Positions 1 through 10,194 are shown, counted from the first letter of the stretch. The stretch is 64,000 nucleotides of DNA from Planctomicrobium piriforme (GCF_900113665.1 NZ_FOQD01000003.1:248001-312000), one strand, 5' to 3'. The notes: generated by a model from the letters alone, not told the origin. Translations and numbers: made by a program.

Positions 1-77
1 GCAACCTCGTCCGCAGTCGCGGGAACGTTTCGAAATGTCGGGCTGGGAGGCCGGAGAGAAGAGAGCCGGAGCGGACT

Positions 78-1001
78 ATGAGCACCATTTCGCATCTAAT
101 TTTGTGCGGTCCTACCCGCACCGCTACAACCTCGCTGTACCGCCAGCTTTCCCAGGATGAACTCTTCAATCCCTCGCGGGTGAAAGAGCTCGATTATTTC
201 CTGCCCGCCATGCAAGGGCCCCTCTCGGGAACCCCGCAAACGTACCTCGAAAACTTTGTTCGCCCCGGGACGAACACCATTTCGCTGGAAGCCTCGCCGC
301 TCTATTTCGGCTGCGGAAAACCCGTTGCCGAAGCGATCGCAAAAACGCTTGGCGAAAATGTGGGCATCGTGATGACGCTGCGGAATCCCTACGAGCGACT
401 CATTTCCACGATCTTCCACATCATGACCAAGCGGAACATTCACGAGCAGACCGATCCTGCCGTTCTTGCCCGCACCGCCATTGATTCAGGCCTGACGATC
501 CCGAAATCCAAAAGCGAACTGAACGCCGCCATCGTCCGTGAAAGCAGCTATCGTCCGGTTTTGGAAGAATGGCTACAGGTGTTCCCAGCCGATCGAATCC
601 GCATCGTCTTCTACGATCACCTGACCGATCCCGAGCGGTTTCGCGATGTCGCCAGTTCCATCTATGGCTTCGTCGGACGCGAGCACGGCCTGGCGGCGGA
701 CGAACTGCGGCACGAAAATCAGACCCGACTGGTGAAGAACTCTGGATTGCATAAAACCGCGCTCGCTATCAACAATCGGCTGGAGCCGATCTTGAATCGC
801 GTGCCCGGACTCCGCACGATGTTGCGAGACGTGTATTATGCATTCAACGAACGCCGTTCGAAGGGGGAACAGTCAGAGCTGGCCATTAACGCAGAATTGC
901 GTTCGGAACTGACCTCGGTCCTCGACGAGAGAAACCGGGGGTTGGGCCAGCTCTTGCGAGGATTGGGAGCAACTGACCTGCCCGCCTGGGCCGACCGTTA
1001 A
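78..1001 (+). CDS. Sulfotransferase family protein
   Basis: Predicted cytosolic PAPS-dependent sulfotransferase of 307 aa, moving a sulfuryl group to a saccharide or similar acceptor. GPTRTATTS at residues 11-19, right after the first beta strand, fits the 5'-phosphosulfate-binding loop. LRNPYERLIS at 101-110 fits the 3'-phosphate-binding Arg/Ser element. The ATG at 78 has GGAG about 8 nt upstream. Two O-antigen ligase/polymerase-like membrane proteins follow on the same strand, so I infer a sulfation step in exopolysaccharide synthesis. The acceptor cannot be told from sequence. Confidence 0.85.
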   Translation: MSTISHLILCGPTRTATTSLYRQLSQDELFNPSRVKELDYFLPAMQGPLSGTPQTYLENFVRPGTNTISLEASPLYFGCGKPVAEAIAKTLGENVGIVMTLRNPYERLISTIFHIMTKRNIHEQTDPAVLARTAIDSGLTIPKSKSELNAAIVRESSYRPVLEEWLQVFPADRIRIVFYDHLTDPERFRDVASSIYGFVGREHGLAADELRHENQTRLVKNSGLHKTALAINNRLEPILNRVPGLRTMLRDVYYAFNERRSKGEQSELAINAELRSELTSVLDERNRGLGQLLRGLGATDLPAWADR

Positions 1002-1105
1002 GGCGGGCAGAGTCAATGGACGAAGGAATCTGTTACGTCAGTCAATGGCTGCCTGACTTGACGACAGATTCCGCAGGGAACCGCGCTGTCCGCGAAGGGA
1101 TCCGA

Positions 1106-2536
1106 ATGTTTGACGAATCCACATTTCAGGTGCTTATCGCCCTGAATATCTCGATTTTCGCAGCAGTCATTGCCCACGCGATGGGACGCTGGGCCTGCGT
1201 CACCGGTATGCTGCTGCTGCTGTCGTTCGGGAATCTCCCGATCAGCATCGCGTCCCCCTGGCTTCCCTCATCCACCGCGCTGACCGCGCTGCAGGGAGTG
1301 CCATTCGGCTATACGGCAGTCGTGGCCGTGCTGCTCACGATTCTGAGCCGCCCTCAAAGCCGGCTTGAATTGCACCTGAGACGCTGGAGCTATGCCCTGT
1401 TGGTGCTGATCGCCGTGTATGGTGCGTACGGTATGGTGAAGAACGGCTCGGTGGCTTCGCTGATTTACCTGCGCATGCTCGCCAGCCCGTTTTTGATGAC
1501 GATGATTGGGGCCTGGGCGGCGCTCGACGTCACTCGCGAAACGATGCTCAAGACAATCAAGATCAACGGGCTGATCGCGGCGGCACTCGTGCTGACGGAA
1601 GCCTTTGCCCCTCAAGCCTACCTCGAAACGATTAACTATCCCACGTTTCACTCGCTGAAATCGGGGGACGACTTCTTCGACGCCAAGTCGGTGATTTTCG
1701 CCCGGGAGCGCCGTTTGTTCAACATGCGGGAATTCGAGAACGTCAAGTTCTACAAGCCCGCCGGCCCGACGTTCAATTACCCGAGCGGATCGTACATCTG
1801 TTACATGGGAGTGTTCGCGAGCATCTGTCTGGGGAATTATATTTCAGCGATCATCACTTTCGCGGCCCTGGCGGCGCTCAGTACAAAATCGGGGCTGGCG
1901 ATGTGCGTGCTGTCGCTGGCCGCCTTGCTGCCATTCCCGCCGCGCGCCGGTCCACGGTGGTGGATGGCGCTGACAGTCTGCGGATTGTATGTCGCCGGTT
2001 CATTCGTCTATCTCTCCAGCGGGAAAGATCTCCACAGCTACTCGCTGAAGTCCTCGATTCGCCAGATTCCTTCCAATCCCCTCGGACAAGGTCTCGGCTA
2101 TGGCGGATCGTCAACGGTGGAACGCAAGATCAACTGGGAAGACGACATGATCATCGGCGAGTCGGGGGTCGCCATCGCGCTGAACATGATGGGGCTGGCC
2201 TCTGTTGCACTCTACCTTTACTACTTCATGATGGTGCGGCTGGCGATCCGCAGAAACAATCCCTTTGTTGATCGCGTCGGATTTGCGATCGGGTTCATCG
2301 GATTGATTGTGATCGGAAATTCGGTGCTGCAGGAACTGGCCGTCGGTCCGTACGGGCTCGGCTTCATCTTTCTGATGCTCGCCAACTCGGAATGCGCGCC
2401 GGCAAAAGCGATCGCGGCGCTAGTACCGCGGCCTGCAATGCCGATGTACGCCGGCGTCATGGGCCCGCCCCCGGACTGGCCCCTGCGAGACGAACCGTTT
2501 CCGCGACCGTCTGAAGCTGAAAGATCCCACGTCTGA
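1106..2536 (+). CDS. O-antigen ligase/polymerase-like membrane protein
   Basis: Polytopic inner-membrane protein of about 476 aa with many hydrophobic segments and a periplasmic-type loop in the middle. A late acidic/Gly motif (GESGVAIALNMMG) precedes the last helices, as in Wzy/WaaL-type polymerases and ligases. The frame is open back to 1016, but the ATG at 1106 has GAAGGGA about 6 nt upstream and starts directly before the first membrane helix, so I prefer it. It lies between a sulfotransferase and a second protein of the same general type, suggesting polysaccharide polymerisation or ligation. No catalytic residue can be assigned with confidence. Confidence 0.7.
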   Translation: MFDESTFQVLIALNISIFAAVIAHAMGRWACVTGMLLLLSFGNLPISIASPWLPSSTALTALQGVPFGYTAVVAVLLTILSRPQSRLELHLRRWSYALLVLIAVYGAYGMVKNGSVASLIYLRMLASPFLMTMIGAWAALDVTRETMLKTIKINGLIAAALVLTEAFAPQAYLETINYPTFHSLKSGDDFFDAKSVIFARERRLFNMREFENVKFYKPAGPTFNYPSGSYICYMGVFASICLGNYISAIITFAALAALSTKSGLAMCVLSLAALLPFPPRAGPRWWMALTVCGLYVAGSFVYLSSGKDLHSYSLKSSIRQIPSNPLGQGLGYGGSSTVERKINWEDDMIIGESGVAIALNMMGLASVALYLYYFMMVRLAIRRNNPFVDRVGFAIGFIGLIVIGNSVLQELAVGPYGLGFIFLMLANSECAPAKAIAALVPRPAMPMYAGVMGPPPDWPLRDEPFPRPSEAERSHV

Positions 2537-2579
2537 GCGACTGAACGGGAATGTCACGCTGCTTTGAGAGACGCGCCGA

Positions 2580-4001
2580 ATGGATCCATTGACCGGATTT
2601 CTGGTGGCCCTCGCGGTCTGCGGCGCAGGCTTTGTGCTGGGCACAGCGCGAGGAGGTCTAGGGCATGGCGTCGGCACGGCCGTCATCCTCTCCTGGCTGA
2701 TGCCGGTCTGGATCAAGATCGACATCGCCGGCTTGCCGTACGATGTCAAAATCATCGTGGCCCTGGCGGTCCTCATTGTTTTCACGCTGCGCGACCCGCG
2801 ACAACTGCTCGTCGCTCCCGCCTGGTCGGATCTGGCCATCATCGGGCTTTTCACAGCGCACGTGCTTTCCGACTGCACAGCGACAGGGCAGATCGACTGG
2901 CGGCATTTTTTCCGCGCCTATGGCGAGTGGGGATTGCCGTATGCCGCGGGACGGTATGCCATCCGCCGCGCTGAAGACCTGCGGGAAGTCGCCCCGATCG
3001 GGCTGGTGGTGACGCTGATCATTTGCGGCGGGATGCTGTTTGAATCGTTCACGTCGATCAATCCGTGGGAAGTCGTCTTTGGAGAACGCCCGGTCGACGG
3101 CAGTCCCCGGCACCTGATGCGGTTTGGCTTTCAACGGGCATTCGGCCCGACGATGCAGACCATCTTCTGCGGCATGCTGGCCGTGCTGCTGACTCCGTGG
3201 CTGTGGTCGATGGCAGCACCGCGTCAGGAGCGGTTCGACGCCAAACGCCTGGCTTGGCTTGTGCCCGGTTTGCTCGCTTCGATCTCGACCTTCTCGCGCG
3301 GCGTGCAACTGAGTTGGGTGGTCGCCACCACGGCGTCGCTGAGCCTGCGGAATCTTTGGGTGCGAAGAATTGCGATTGCCGGCGCCGCGGCAGTGCTCTT
3401 GATCGGGCTGTTCGCTTCCAATCAAATCATCAAGGTGGTGGACCGCTGGGGCGATCAGGATCAGCAGCAACGCCTGGACGAGTGGAAAGCCAGACAGAAC
3501 AAGCAGCCTTCGGACCAACCGCCGCCGGATCAGCGAACATTCGGCCGCTCGTCAGCGTTGAATCGCCTGGCACTGGTTCCGGCATACGCCAAGTCCGTGC
3601 AGGCAGGCGGACTGACGGGCTTCGGCACCGCCGCCGTCACCGATTTTCCGCCGAGAGTTCCCCATCTGCCGGAACAGGCGCTGAAGCGCGGAGGCCAAAG
3701 CGCCGGCTTCATCGACAACTTTTATCTGCTGCTGACGCTGCGCTTCGGCCCGCTGGGACTGGCCATGTTTCTGATTCTGGCGACGCTGTCACTGGTGCAA
3801 CTGGCGATCGTGGTGCGGGAGACGCAGTTCGAACTGGCCGAAGGCGCGTTCGGAGCCGTCGTGGGAACGCTGGTCGGCTTGCTGACCGTGTGGATGCCCT
3901 ACGATTTCGGCTTCGTACTGCTCTGGTGGTTCGGCACCTCGGCCACGCTCTTCACCGCGCGGCATTCCGACCGCGAGTGGATGGCTCCAATGACTCGGTA
4001 A
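2580..4001 (+). CDS. O-antigen ligase/polymerase-like membrane protein
   Basis: Polytopic membrane protein of 473 aa with about ten hydrophobic segments. A charged, Gln/Pro-rich loop near residues 290-320 (QQQRLDEWKARQNKQ and following) probably faces the periplasm. The late NFYLLLTLRFGPLGLAMF segment resembles the conserved Asn/Arg-Gly element before the last helices of Wzy/WaaL-like proteins. It starts 43 bp after the previous gene, so the pair plus the sulfotransferase look like one exopolysaccharide transcript. Function beyond polysaccharide polymerisation or ligation is not supported. Confidence 0.7.
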   Translation: MDPLTGFLVALAVCGAGFVLGTARGGLGHGVGTAVILSWLMPVWIKIDIAGLPYDVKIIVALAVLIVFTLRDPRQLLVAPAWSDLAIIGLFTAHVLSDCTATGQIDWRHFFRAYGEWGLPYAAGRYAIRRAEDLREVAPIGLVVTLIICGGMLFESFTSINPWEVVFGERPVDGSPRHLMRFGFQRAFGPTMQTIFCGMLAVLLTPWLWSMAAPRQERFDAKRLAWLVPGLLASISTFSRGVQLSWVVATTASLSLRNLWVRRIAIAGAAAVLLIGLFASNQIIKVVDRWGDQDQQQRLDEWKARQNKQPSDQPPPDQRTFGRSSALNRLALVPAYAKSVQAGGLTGFGTAAVTDFPPRVPHLPEQALKRGGQSAGFIDNFYLLLTLRFGPLGLAMFLILATLSLVQLAIVVRETQFELAEGAFGAVVGTLVGLLTVWMPYDFGFVLLWWFGTSATLFTARHSDREWMAPMTR

Positions 4002-4075
4002 GGGGATAGAGCAGAGGGGACAGGGGACAGTATGGGGCTCCATTTTTTCCCCTATCCCCTATCCCCTAATCCCTC
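4002..4075. repeat. Heptamer arrays in inverted arms between convergent genes
   Basis: The whole gap between two convergent stop codons is made of 7-nt words: GGGGACA-type words on the left (4015-4030) and CCCCTAT-type words on the right (4049-4070). The arms are roughly complementary and are separated by a short T-rich loop, so the transcript could fold as a bidirectional terminator. The 7-nt period matches the other arrays in this window. Confidence 0.75.
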
Positions 4076-5908
4076 TTATCGGATGCGATTCATCCGCGAA
4101 AACTGTGGGTAGAACGGCACCGTGTACCGGGGGTAGTCTTTCAGTGTTTCGAGATCGCCGCCACGGGGAGGGTGTTGGCTGTTGTAGGTCACCGGGAAGC
4201 CGCGGCCGCCGTTGAGGAACGGCACCCCGTGCGGCCAGTAGATCCAGAACGCTTTGCCGACGAGGAACTTTCTCGGCACCGTTTCCTGGCCAAGATCCCA
4301 CATGCGGCTGTCGTTGCTTTGGGGGCTGTTGTCGCCGAACGCCAGGAAGTGCCCTTCTGGAATTACCAGCGTCCGTTCTCCCATCTCGCTCTCATAACGT
4401 GCAAACACTTCGCTCCACATCTCCGGATCGGTGACGAAGCGAGCGAGTTCGTTGCTGCGATGGCGATGATCTTTCCCCGGATGCCCGACGCGGTAATAGA
4501 TATCCCGTTCCAGCAGAAGTTCGCTGACGGTCGCCGTCACGCCGCGAGCGGCAATCCCGACGGGCGTCAGATCCTGCTGGGTCGGAAACGGGTTCGCTGT
4601 GGCCCCGGTTGTGTCGAGCAGGTTTCCCTCGCCAAAGTCGACGAGCGCATCATCGATCCAGACGAGCAGACGGTCATCCACATTCGCATAAGAAATCCGG
4701 TAAGAGCCAGTCCCCTTGAGATCGGTCTGTGCCTTCGCCAGTTCCTTCACGCGGCCGTTGAGCTGCGAATTTACCTCTTCCAGTACTGCCTCGCCCGACT
4801 TGGGGTTCACGCGAAAACGATACCAAGAGGTCCCTTCGCAGAGTTCGAGGGTGATCTCGGCGTTGTCGGCGATCTCGGTGATATTGAGATCGAAATTGAT
4901 GGTCAGATCCGGCACCCAGTAAGGGCCGTAATCGACGCCGTCCGCACTCGAGGCATCGTAAGGATGATCCCCGATCGTCGCGTTGTAGCCGCAGAAGTCT
5001 CCGATCAGCCGTGCCTGTGGCGCGAGCGGCAGGCCGTGTGATGCACTCCGCCAGTCCTGGGGCATCGGGAAATAGTGGCGATACCGCAGCCAGGCTGGCT
5101 CGGCGGATTGATCCTTTGTAATCGAAAAGCTGCGGGCCGCCGGATCCTGTTTCCAGCCGGTGGTCGCGTCCGACCACTGTGCGAGTTGCCCCTTGTCTCC
5201 GGCGGTCATGCCGGCCCAGCGCTCGGGCCAGCCAGCCTTGATGAGGTCCGTAGGAGGATCGCGGTCGTCGTAGACCGGAATCTGCAGCGAACGCTGCTTG
5301 GTCGGTTCTTTGCGCAAGATAGTTTCGGTCTGGCCGTCGACGGAGAACAGATTACCGTTGCGGATGCGGATCGTTTCCCCCGGCAGGCCGACCAGTCGCT
5401 TGATGTAATTCGTCTGCGGCTCGGCAGGGTACTTGAACACGAAGACGTCCCAGCGATCTGGCTCGCCGAACTCATACGGAAACTTGTTGACGAGAATTCG
5501 GTCGCCGTTGAACGCCAGATCGTTGTAGAGCTGGTCGTTCTCGAAACCGCAGTTCGGGCAGATCGCCGCCCGCAGTCGCGAGTTCGTGGCCAGGTAGCCG
5601 GTCTCCGGAATCACTTCATGACTGGCGCCGACGACAATGTGATAGCCGCAGGCAGTGCAATGGCTTTCCTTGTGACGCCCGTAAAGGGTCGGGGCCATTG
5701 AGCCGGTCGGAATGACGAACGCTTCGGCCTCGAACGTGCGGAACAGAAATGCCAGCACAAACGCGAACAGGATCGATTCAACGGTGTCGCGCGTCCCTTC
5801 CTTGTGCTTGTGCTTGGGTTTGGCCTTGGCCGCAGGCTTGGGAGCCTCGGTCGTCACCGGCGCTGGCGTGGGTTCGGTTTGCGGCATGGGGGCGTCGTTT
5901 CTGGTCAT
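4076..5908 (-). CDS. Type I signal peptidase with zinc ribbon and large insertion
   Basis: Membrane serine protease of the SPase I family removing signal peptides, about 610 aa against some 250-330 for ordinary LepB. From the ATG at 5908: a Lys/Pro-rich cytoplasmic leader, one membrane helix (about 44-65), the Ser box IPTGSMAPTL (Ser70), the Lys box RILVNKFPYE (Lys142), YIKRLVGLPGE, and a C-terminal GDNSPQSNDSR box. Between the Ser and Lys boxes are two Cys pairs (C84/C87 and C117/C120) forming a likely zinc ribbon. About 300 residues with a LamG-like beta-rich look are inserted before the GDN box. The frame extends to a TTG at 5974; the start is uncertain. A paralogue lies directly upstream. 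Confidence 0.85.
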   Translation of the reverse strand: MTRNDAPMPQTEPTPAPVTTEAPKPAAKAKPKHKHKEGTRDTVESILFAFVLAFLFRTFEAEAFVIPTGSMAPTLYGRHKESHCTACGYHIVVGASHEVIPETGYLATNSRLRAAICPNCGFENDQLYNDLAFNGDRILVNKFPYEFGEPDRWDVFVFKYPAEPQTNYIKRLVGLPGETIRIRNGNLFSVDGQTETILRKEPTKQRSLQIPVYDDRDPPTDLIKAGWPERWAGMTAGDKGQLAQWSDATTGWKQDPAARSFSITKDQSAEPAWLRYRHYFPMPQDWRSASHGLPLAPQARLIGDFCGYNATIGDHPYDASSADGVDYGPYWVPDLTINFDLNITEIADNAEITLELCEGTSWYRFRVNPKSGEAVLEEVNSQLNGRVKELAKAQTDLKGTGSYRISYANVDDRLLVWIDDALVDFGEGNLLDTTGATANPFPTQQDLTPVGIAARGVTATVSELLLERDIYYRVGHPGKDHRHRSNELARFVTDPEMWSEVFARYESEMGERTLVIPEGHFLAFGDNSPQSNDSRMWDLGQETVPRKFLVGKAFWIYWPHGVPFLNGGRGFPVTYNSQHPPRGGDLETLKDYPRYTVPFYPQFSRMNRIR

Positions 5909-6100
5909 TCCCTGCGATGGCGAAAACGGCAAGTTCCGGGCGCGGCGGGACCGTCCGAGATCCTTTCGCGGCAACTGTTTTTAACGCACCGGGCATTCCG
6001 CGTAAACACGCATCTGATGGCCGGCAGCCCGCGTGGGAATCGTATGCAGGCAGCCGCATCCCGGCGAGCAGACATTGACCGGAGAAGCCACAGAAATTGA

Positions 6101-6222
6101 CCACGAAACAGACGAAAATCACGAAAGGAAACGAGGAAGTGACATCCCAGAGTCTCACCCGTTCCCACTTAGAGCGTGGAACTTGAAACGCTTTTTTCGT
6201 CTGTTTTCGTGTCTTTCGTGGT
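6101..6222. repeat. Imperfect inverted repeat between the signal peptidase genes
   Basis: Left arm 6101-6128 (CCACGAAACAGACGAAAATC onward) and right arm 6195-6222 (ending TTTCGTGTCTTTCGTGG) are inverted near-copies around a spacer of about 66 nt. Both arms carry CGAAA-type words repeated at short intervals. The gap 5909-6353 contains no credible gene. It looks like a small non-coding interspersed element, possibly a MITE. Its relation to the 7-nt arrays is unclear. Confidence 0.55.
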
Positions 6223-6353
6223 TTCTTCTCCCCGTATTGCGATGGCACACGACAGCATTTCGCTTTTTCGTATCCATCGTTCCGCAGGCGATAATAGCGA
6301 CTTTCATCAGGTCAAAGTCGCCCATTCGCCTACACCCGCTAGAGCAAACTGCT

Positions 6354-8000
6354 CTACCGAACCACCCGGGCGCGGGAAAAATCGGGAACACGGACGTCGT
6401 GGTTCTGGCCGTTCCACTGCAGTCGCCGCGAGTTGGAGGGGAGATGCACGACCAGCGGTTTGCCGATCAGGGCGCGGCGCGGGACTGCCGGCTCGGCCCA
6501 CACCCGACTGTCGACGGAAACCGGGCTGTTGTCCCCCAGTACGAAGAACTCATCCGGTCCCAACTGCACCGGAGGGGCGTCTTTCTCCGCTTTGGAAACG
6601 TAGTAAACGTCCCGGGCCAGGGTCAGATTGGTCACCTGAAACGAGAGATTTGCCGCTCCTAACTGCAGCGGCATCCGAACCGGTAGCGGTTCCCCCTCCG
6701 CTTCGTAGGGGAACGGTTCCAGCGCAGGTGCGCCATTGATCGCCAAAGTTGCCTGATTGTCGAAGAGCGAAAAGTCGACCTGGATTTGATCGGTCGGCAG
6801 GTCCGGTTTCCATGTGCATTGCCGGACCGGGATCGGGTCGTCATTGCGGAGCAGCCGGCATTCCCGCGATCCAAAGTCGAGTACGGCGGCGAACATATTC
6901 GTCGAATCCCGCAGGCGGATTTCGATGCGCCCCTGTCCGGAGACCTGATGCAGGGTGAAGGAGGTGAAGAACTCATCGACGGTGTGTTCGCCGATTTCAT
7001 CGACCGAGTTGTACCCCGATTCGTCAACCAGCGGGGCCAGGTGCGACTGCTCGAAAAGCTGATTGATCGCCAGTTGAAACTCTGGATCGTCGCAACGGGC
7101 CAGCCAGGTGCGGCGCTCGAGGTCGGACAGCACGCCGACGCAGGCAAGCCGCCCCTCCGCGAATTGAATGGAGGAATATTCCCCTTCCGGAAACGACAGC
7201 TTCACAGGCCACCTGGCGAGCGGAACTGAAGAAGAATGCCGCCCCCCGGCGCGAATCCAATGCCGGTACGTCAACCATTCGGTCTCAATTTGAGTTGGCC
7301 CGGCCAGGCCATCAAATGCCGGATTTTTGCCTGAAATTGACCACCGCGAGCGAGACTCAGCGGTCTGCCAGCCGGATTGGACATCAGTGTCGGCCCCCGA
7401 AGTGCGATTCACAAATCGGGCAAACGGAACCTTGATCGCCCGTTGCACGTCGAGCGGTTTGCGACAGAGAACTCCGTTCGCAAAGACCTCTCCACCACGG
7501 ATTTCAATCTGCTCGCCGGGCAGGCCAGCCACGCGTTTCACATACGCTTCACGGGGCTCGGCGGGATTGCGGAAGACGATCACTTCCCACCGTCGCGGGT
7601 CACGAAACTCGTACGCGTGTTTGTGAACCAGCAACTGGTCACCTTCCGTCCGCGGCAGCGTCGAGAAGGGGATCGCCGTCAGAGAACAGTTCGGGCAACG
7701 AATATCCGACGGTTCTTCGAAGCCAATGTCGTATTTATCCCGAGCAATTGCTTCGGTGTCACTCGCTTCTTCAGAGGCACCCCGGGCGAATTCGAACCCG
7801 CAATCCGGGCAGACGACGCGGCGGTGATAGCCGAGCAGGGTTGGGGCCATCGACCCGGTCGAGATCATAAAGCCTTCGGCGGCAAACCCGCGGAACAGCA
7901 GGACCGCCACGGCCAAAAGCACGAACGACTCCACCACCTGGCGAAATGTGCCGGCGGCAGGCGTGGGCAGAACAGGAGCGGTCTGACGTATAAACGACAT
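6354..8000 (-). CDS. Type I signal peptidase paralogue with zinc ribbon and large insertion
   Basis: Second SPase I of 548 aa. Visible elements: one N-terminal membrane helix (about 21-40), Ser box ISTGSMAPTL (Ser50), Cys pairs C64/C67 and C102/C105 (zinc ribbon), Lys box QLLVHKHAYEF (Lys127), EAYVKRVAGLPGE, then about 300 residues of beta-rich insertion, and the box LGDNSPVSVDSRVW near the end. The ATG at 8000 is unambiguous. It has the same architecture as the neighbour at 4076-5908 but is strongly diverged, so the duplication is old. Two such enzymes may divide substrates. What the inserted domains bind is unknown. Confidence 0.85.
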   Translation of the reverse strand: MSFIRQTAPVLPTPAAGTFRQVVESFVLLAVAVLLFRGFAAEGFMISTGSMAPTLLGYHRRVVCPDCGFEFARGASEEASDTEAIARDKYDIGFEEPSDIRCPNCSLTAIPFSTLPRTEGDQLLVHKHAYEFRDPRRWEVIVFRNPAEPREAYVKRVAGLPGEQIEIRGGEVFANGVLCRKPLDVQRAIKVPFARFVNRTSGADTDVQSGWQTAESRSRWSISGKNPAFDGLAGPTQIETEWLTYRHWIRAGGRHSSSVPLARWPVKLSFPEGEYSSIQFAEGRLACVGVLSDLERRTWLARCDDPEFQLAINQLFEQSHLAPLVDESGYNSVDEIGEHTVDEFFTSFTLHQVSGQGRIEIRLRDSTNMFAAVLDFGSRECRLLRNDDPIPVRQCTWKPDLPTDQIQVDFSLFDNQATLAINGAPALEPFPYEAEGEPLPVRMPLQLGAANLSFQVTNLTLARDVYYVSKAEKDAPPVQLGPDEFFVLGDNSPVSVDSRVWAEPAVPRRALIGKPLVVHLPSNSRRLQWNGQNHDVRVPDFSRARVVR

Positions 8001-8184
8001 AGGTGACGTCTGGATCGGTTCTGCGCAACATCCGGATCATAACGGTTCTCGGGATTGTGTCGAGTTGAATCTTTTTGAGGAAAGTCGCATACGGTCGCAG
8101 TTGGTCGTTAGACTGGTACGGTAGTCCTGTCCGCACTGATGTTTGCAGCGGAAGGACCAAACGCTGCAGCGAGGAAATCTCAAG

Positions 8185-10194
8185 ATGTCAAAGCCACTCC
8201 GCCCCACCTCGTCAGTCCGTCTGGGACAGTTACTCGCCCGAGTTCGGGCAGGGCTTGGTCAAGGTGCTGTCCGTCGGCGTCGACTTCGTCAAGGCGGAAC
8301 CGAGAGACTGGAAGTTCGCACGTTGCTGACTGCGCCAGTCATCGGCAACTTCGCCGGCACGACGGGGTACGTCGAAAACGCACCAACGCAGCCGATCGAT
8401 GCAGACGCGACGATCAACGACTCTGATTCTCCAGACTTCGATGGGGGACAAATGGTGGTTCGAATCACCGCCAACGCCAGTTCCTTCGATCGACTGGAGA
8501 TCATCTCGCAAGGCAACGCAGCGGGACAAATCGGTGTTGCCGGCAATCAGGTGTCATTCGGCGGCGTCCCCATTGCGACTTTCGATGGGGGAACCGGTTC
8601 GACTCGTCTGGCAATCAATTTCAATGGCAACGCCAGCGTTGCGGCAGTGGAAAAACTTCTCCGACAGGTGGGCTTCAAATACCTGTCCGATATCGAGTCG
8701 CTGGCACCGCGCACTCTGCAGGTGACGCTGAGTGACGGAGACGGCTTTACGAGCGCAACGGCGACAAAAACTGTCAGCGTGATCTCGGTCAACGATGTGC
8801 CGAGCATCGGAGGTTTCGACGGAACTCTCGAAACGTCCGAAGGCATTCGCCAGGACCTGGTTCACGGCGTGCAGATTTTTGACGCTGACAAGTCCAATTA
8901 CGACGGCGGGCAACTCGTTTTCACCATTACTCAAAATGGGGAAGTTGGCGATCAACTGATGGTCAATCAATCCGATGGACTGTCGGTGCAGGGAAATCAG
9001 GTCTTCTATCGAGGGCAGCAGTTCGCCACGTTCACCGGCGGTGACGCGGCCCATCCCCTGGTCTTCAGCCTGAATCAGTATGCTTTTGGCAATGCGATGC
9101 AGAAGCTGCTCAATCGCATTCATTTCCTGAACGACTCCGATGCTCCCTCCACCGCCGAGCGAACAGTCAAACTGGAATTCAGTGACGGCGATGGAGGAGT
9201 TGCAGAGCCGCAGTTTCGAAACATTCGCATTGCCCCAATCAACGACAATCCCCGTATTGCCAACTTTTTGGGGACGCTGGACTATCAGCAGTTCACTCCG
9301 CCAAAGTTGCTCGACTACAACGCCACCGTCGTGGATCCCGATGAGACCAATTTCGACGGCGGCCAGTTGATCGTCAGGATTTCCGAGAATGCAGCGACGG
9401 GAGATCGAGTATCGATTCTTCCTGAGGCCGCTGGTGCGGGAAAGATCACCATTTCTGGAAATGAAGTGAGTTTTGGCGGAGTGGTCATTGGCACTTTCAA
9501 CGGCGGCACGCCCGGCGCGCCGCTGGTCGTCACCTTCAATGCGAACTCCAATTCCGCTTCCGTGCAACGGACGCTCCAGCGGATCGGCTTCAGCAATAAT
9601 GTGTTTGATCACTTTGATCCCCCGAGCGGTCCTCGGACCATCAAGGTCACTTTGAGCGATGGCGACGGAGGGCAGAGTTCCGTCGTTTCAAAAACCGTTG
9701 TCGTCGACCCTGTGAATGAGCCGACCGTCATCAATCAGTTCGCGGGGCGGGTCACCTATACGGCCGGCGGCCCCGCAAAGCTCATCGACTATGACGCCAC
9801 GATCAGCGATCCCGATGGGGGCCTCCCCGTCGGCGATCCGATGGGTGAGATCATCGTCAGATACACCCAGTTTTCCGAAGCCGGTGACCGGCTGACAATT
9901 GCCAGCGAGGGAACCGGGGCCGGCAAAGTGCAGGTCGATTCGGCAACCTCCCAGGTCTATTTTGGCGGTCTGCTCATCGGCCGATACGATCAGGGATCAG
10001 GCTCGTCTCGACTTCGGATCGTCTTTAACGCTGATGCAACTCAGGCGGCCATTCAACGCGTGTTGCAGCGCATTTCCTATTTCAGCGTGAGCGACACTCC
10101 ATCGACGACTCCGCGACAGTTGGCAGTGACATTCAAGGACAGCCTGGGGACATCGTCCAAGCCCGTCTACAAAACGATCGACATCGCGACCTGA
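8185..10194 (+). CDS. Repeat-containing surface or secreted protein
   Basis: About 669 aa. A basic, Arg-rich leader ends in a LEVRTLLT motif of the LExRxLLS/T type known from many large planctomycete exported proteins. It is followed by four tandem beta-sandwich repeats of roughly 150 residues (starting near IGNFAGT, IGGFDGT, IANFLGT and INQFAGR). Each contains DFDGGQ/NYDGGQ, a G(D/S)RL-like strand and a closing LSDGDG-type acidic loop, as in cadherin-like or VCBS-like adhesion domains that bind calcium. The ATG at 8185 has GAGGA 9 nt upstream and is preferred over 8143. Probably a cell-surface structural or adhesion protein. Confidence 0.7.
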   Translation: MSKPLRPTSSVRLGQLLARVRAGLGQGAVRRRRLRQGGTERLEVRTLLTAPVIGNFAGTTGYVENAPTQPIDADATINDSDSPDFDGGQMVVRITANASSFDRLEIISQGNAAGQIGVAGNQVSFGGVPIATFDGGTGSTRLAINFNGNASVAAVEKLLRQVGFKYLSDIESLAPRTLQVTLSDGDGFTSATATKTVSVISVNDVPSIGGFDGTLETSEGIRQDLVHGVQIFDADKSNYDGGQLVFTITQNGEVGDQLMVNQSDGLSVQGNQVFYRGQQFATFTGGDAAHPLVFSLNQYAFGNAMQKLLNRIHFLNDSDAPSTAERTVKLEFSDGDGGVAEPQFRNIRIAPINDNPRIANFLGTLDYQQFTPPKLLDYNATVVDPDETNFDGGQLIVRISENAATGDRVSILPEAAGAGKITISGNEVSFGGVVIGTFNGGTPGAPLVVTFNANSNSASVQRTLQRIGFSNNVFDHFDPPSGPRTIKVTLSDGDGGQSSVVSKTVVVDPVNEPTVINQFAGRVTYTAGGPAKLIDYDATISDPDGGLPVGDPMGEIIVRYTQFSEAGDRLTIASEGTGAGKVQVDSATSQVYFGGLLIGRYDQGSGSSRLRIVFNADATQAAIQRVLQRISYFSVSDTPSTTPRQLAVTFKDSLGTSSKPVYKTIDIAT

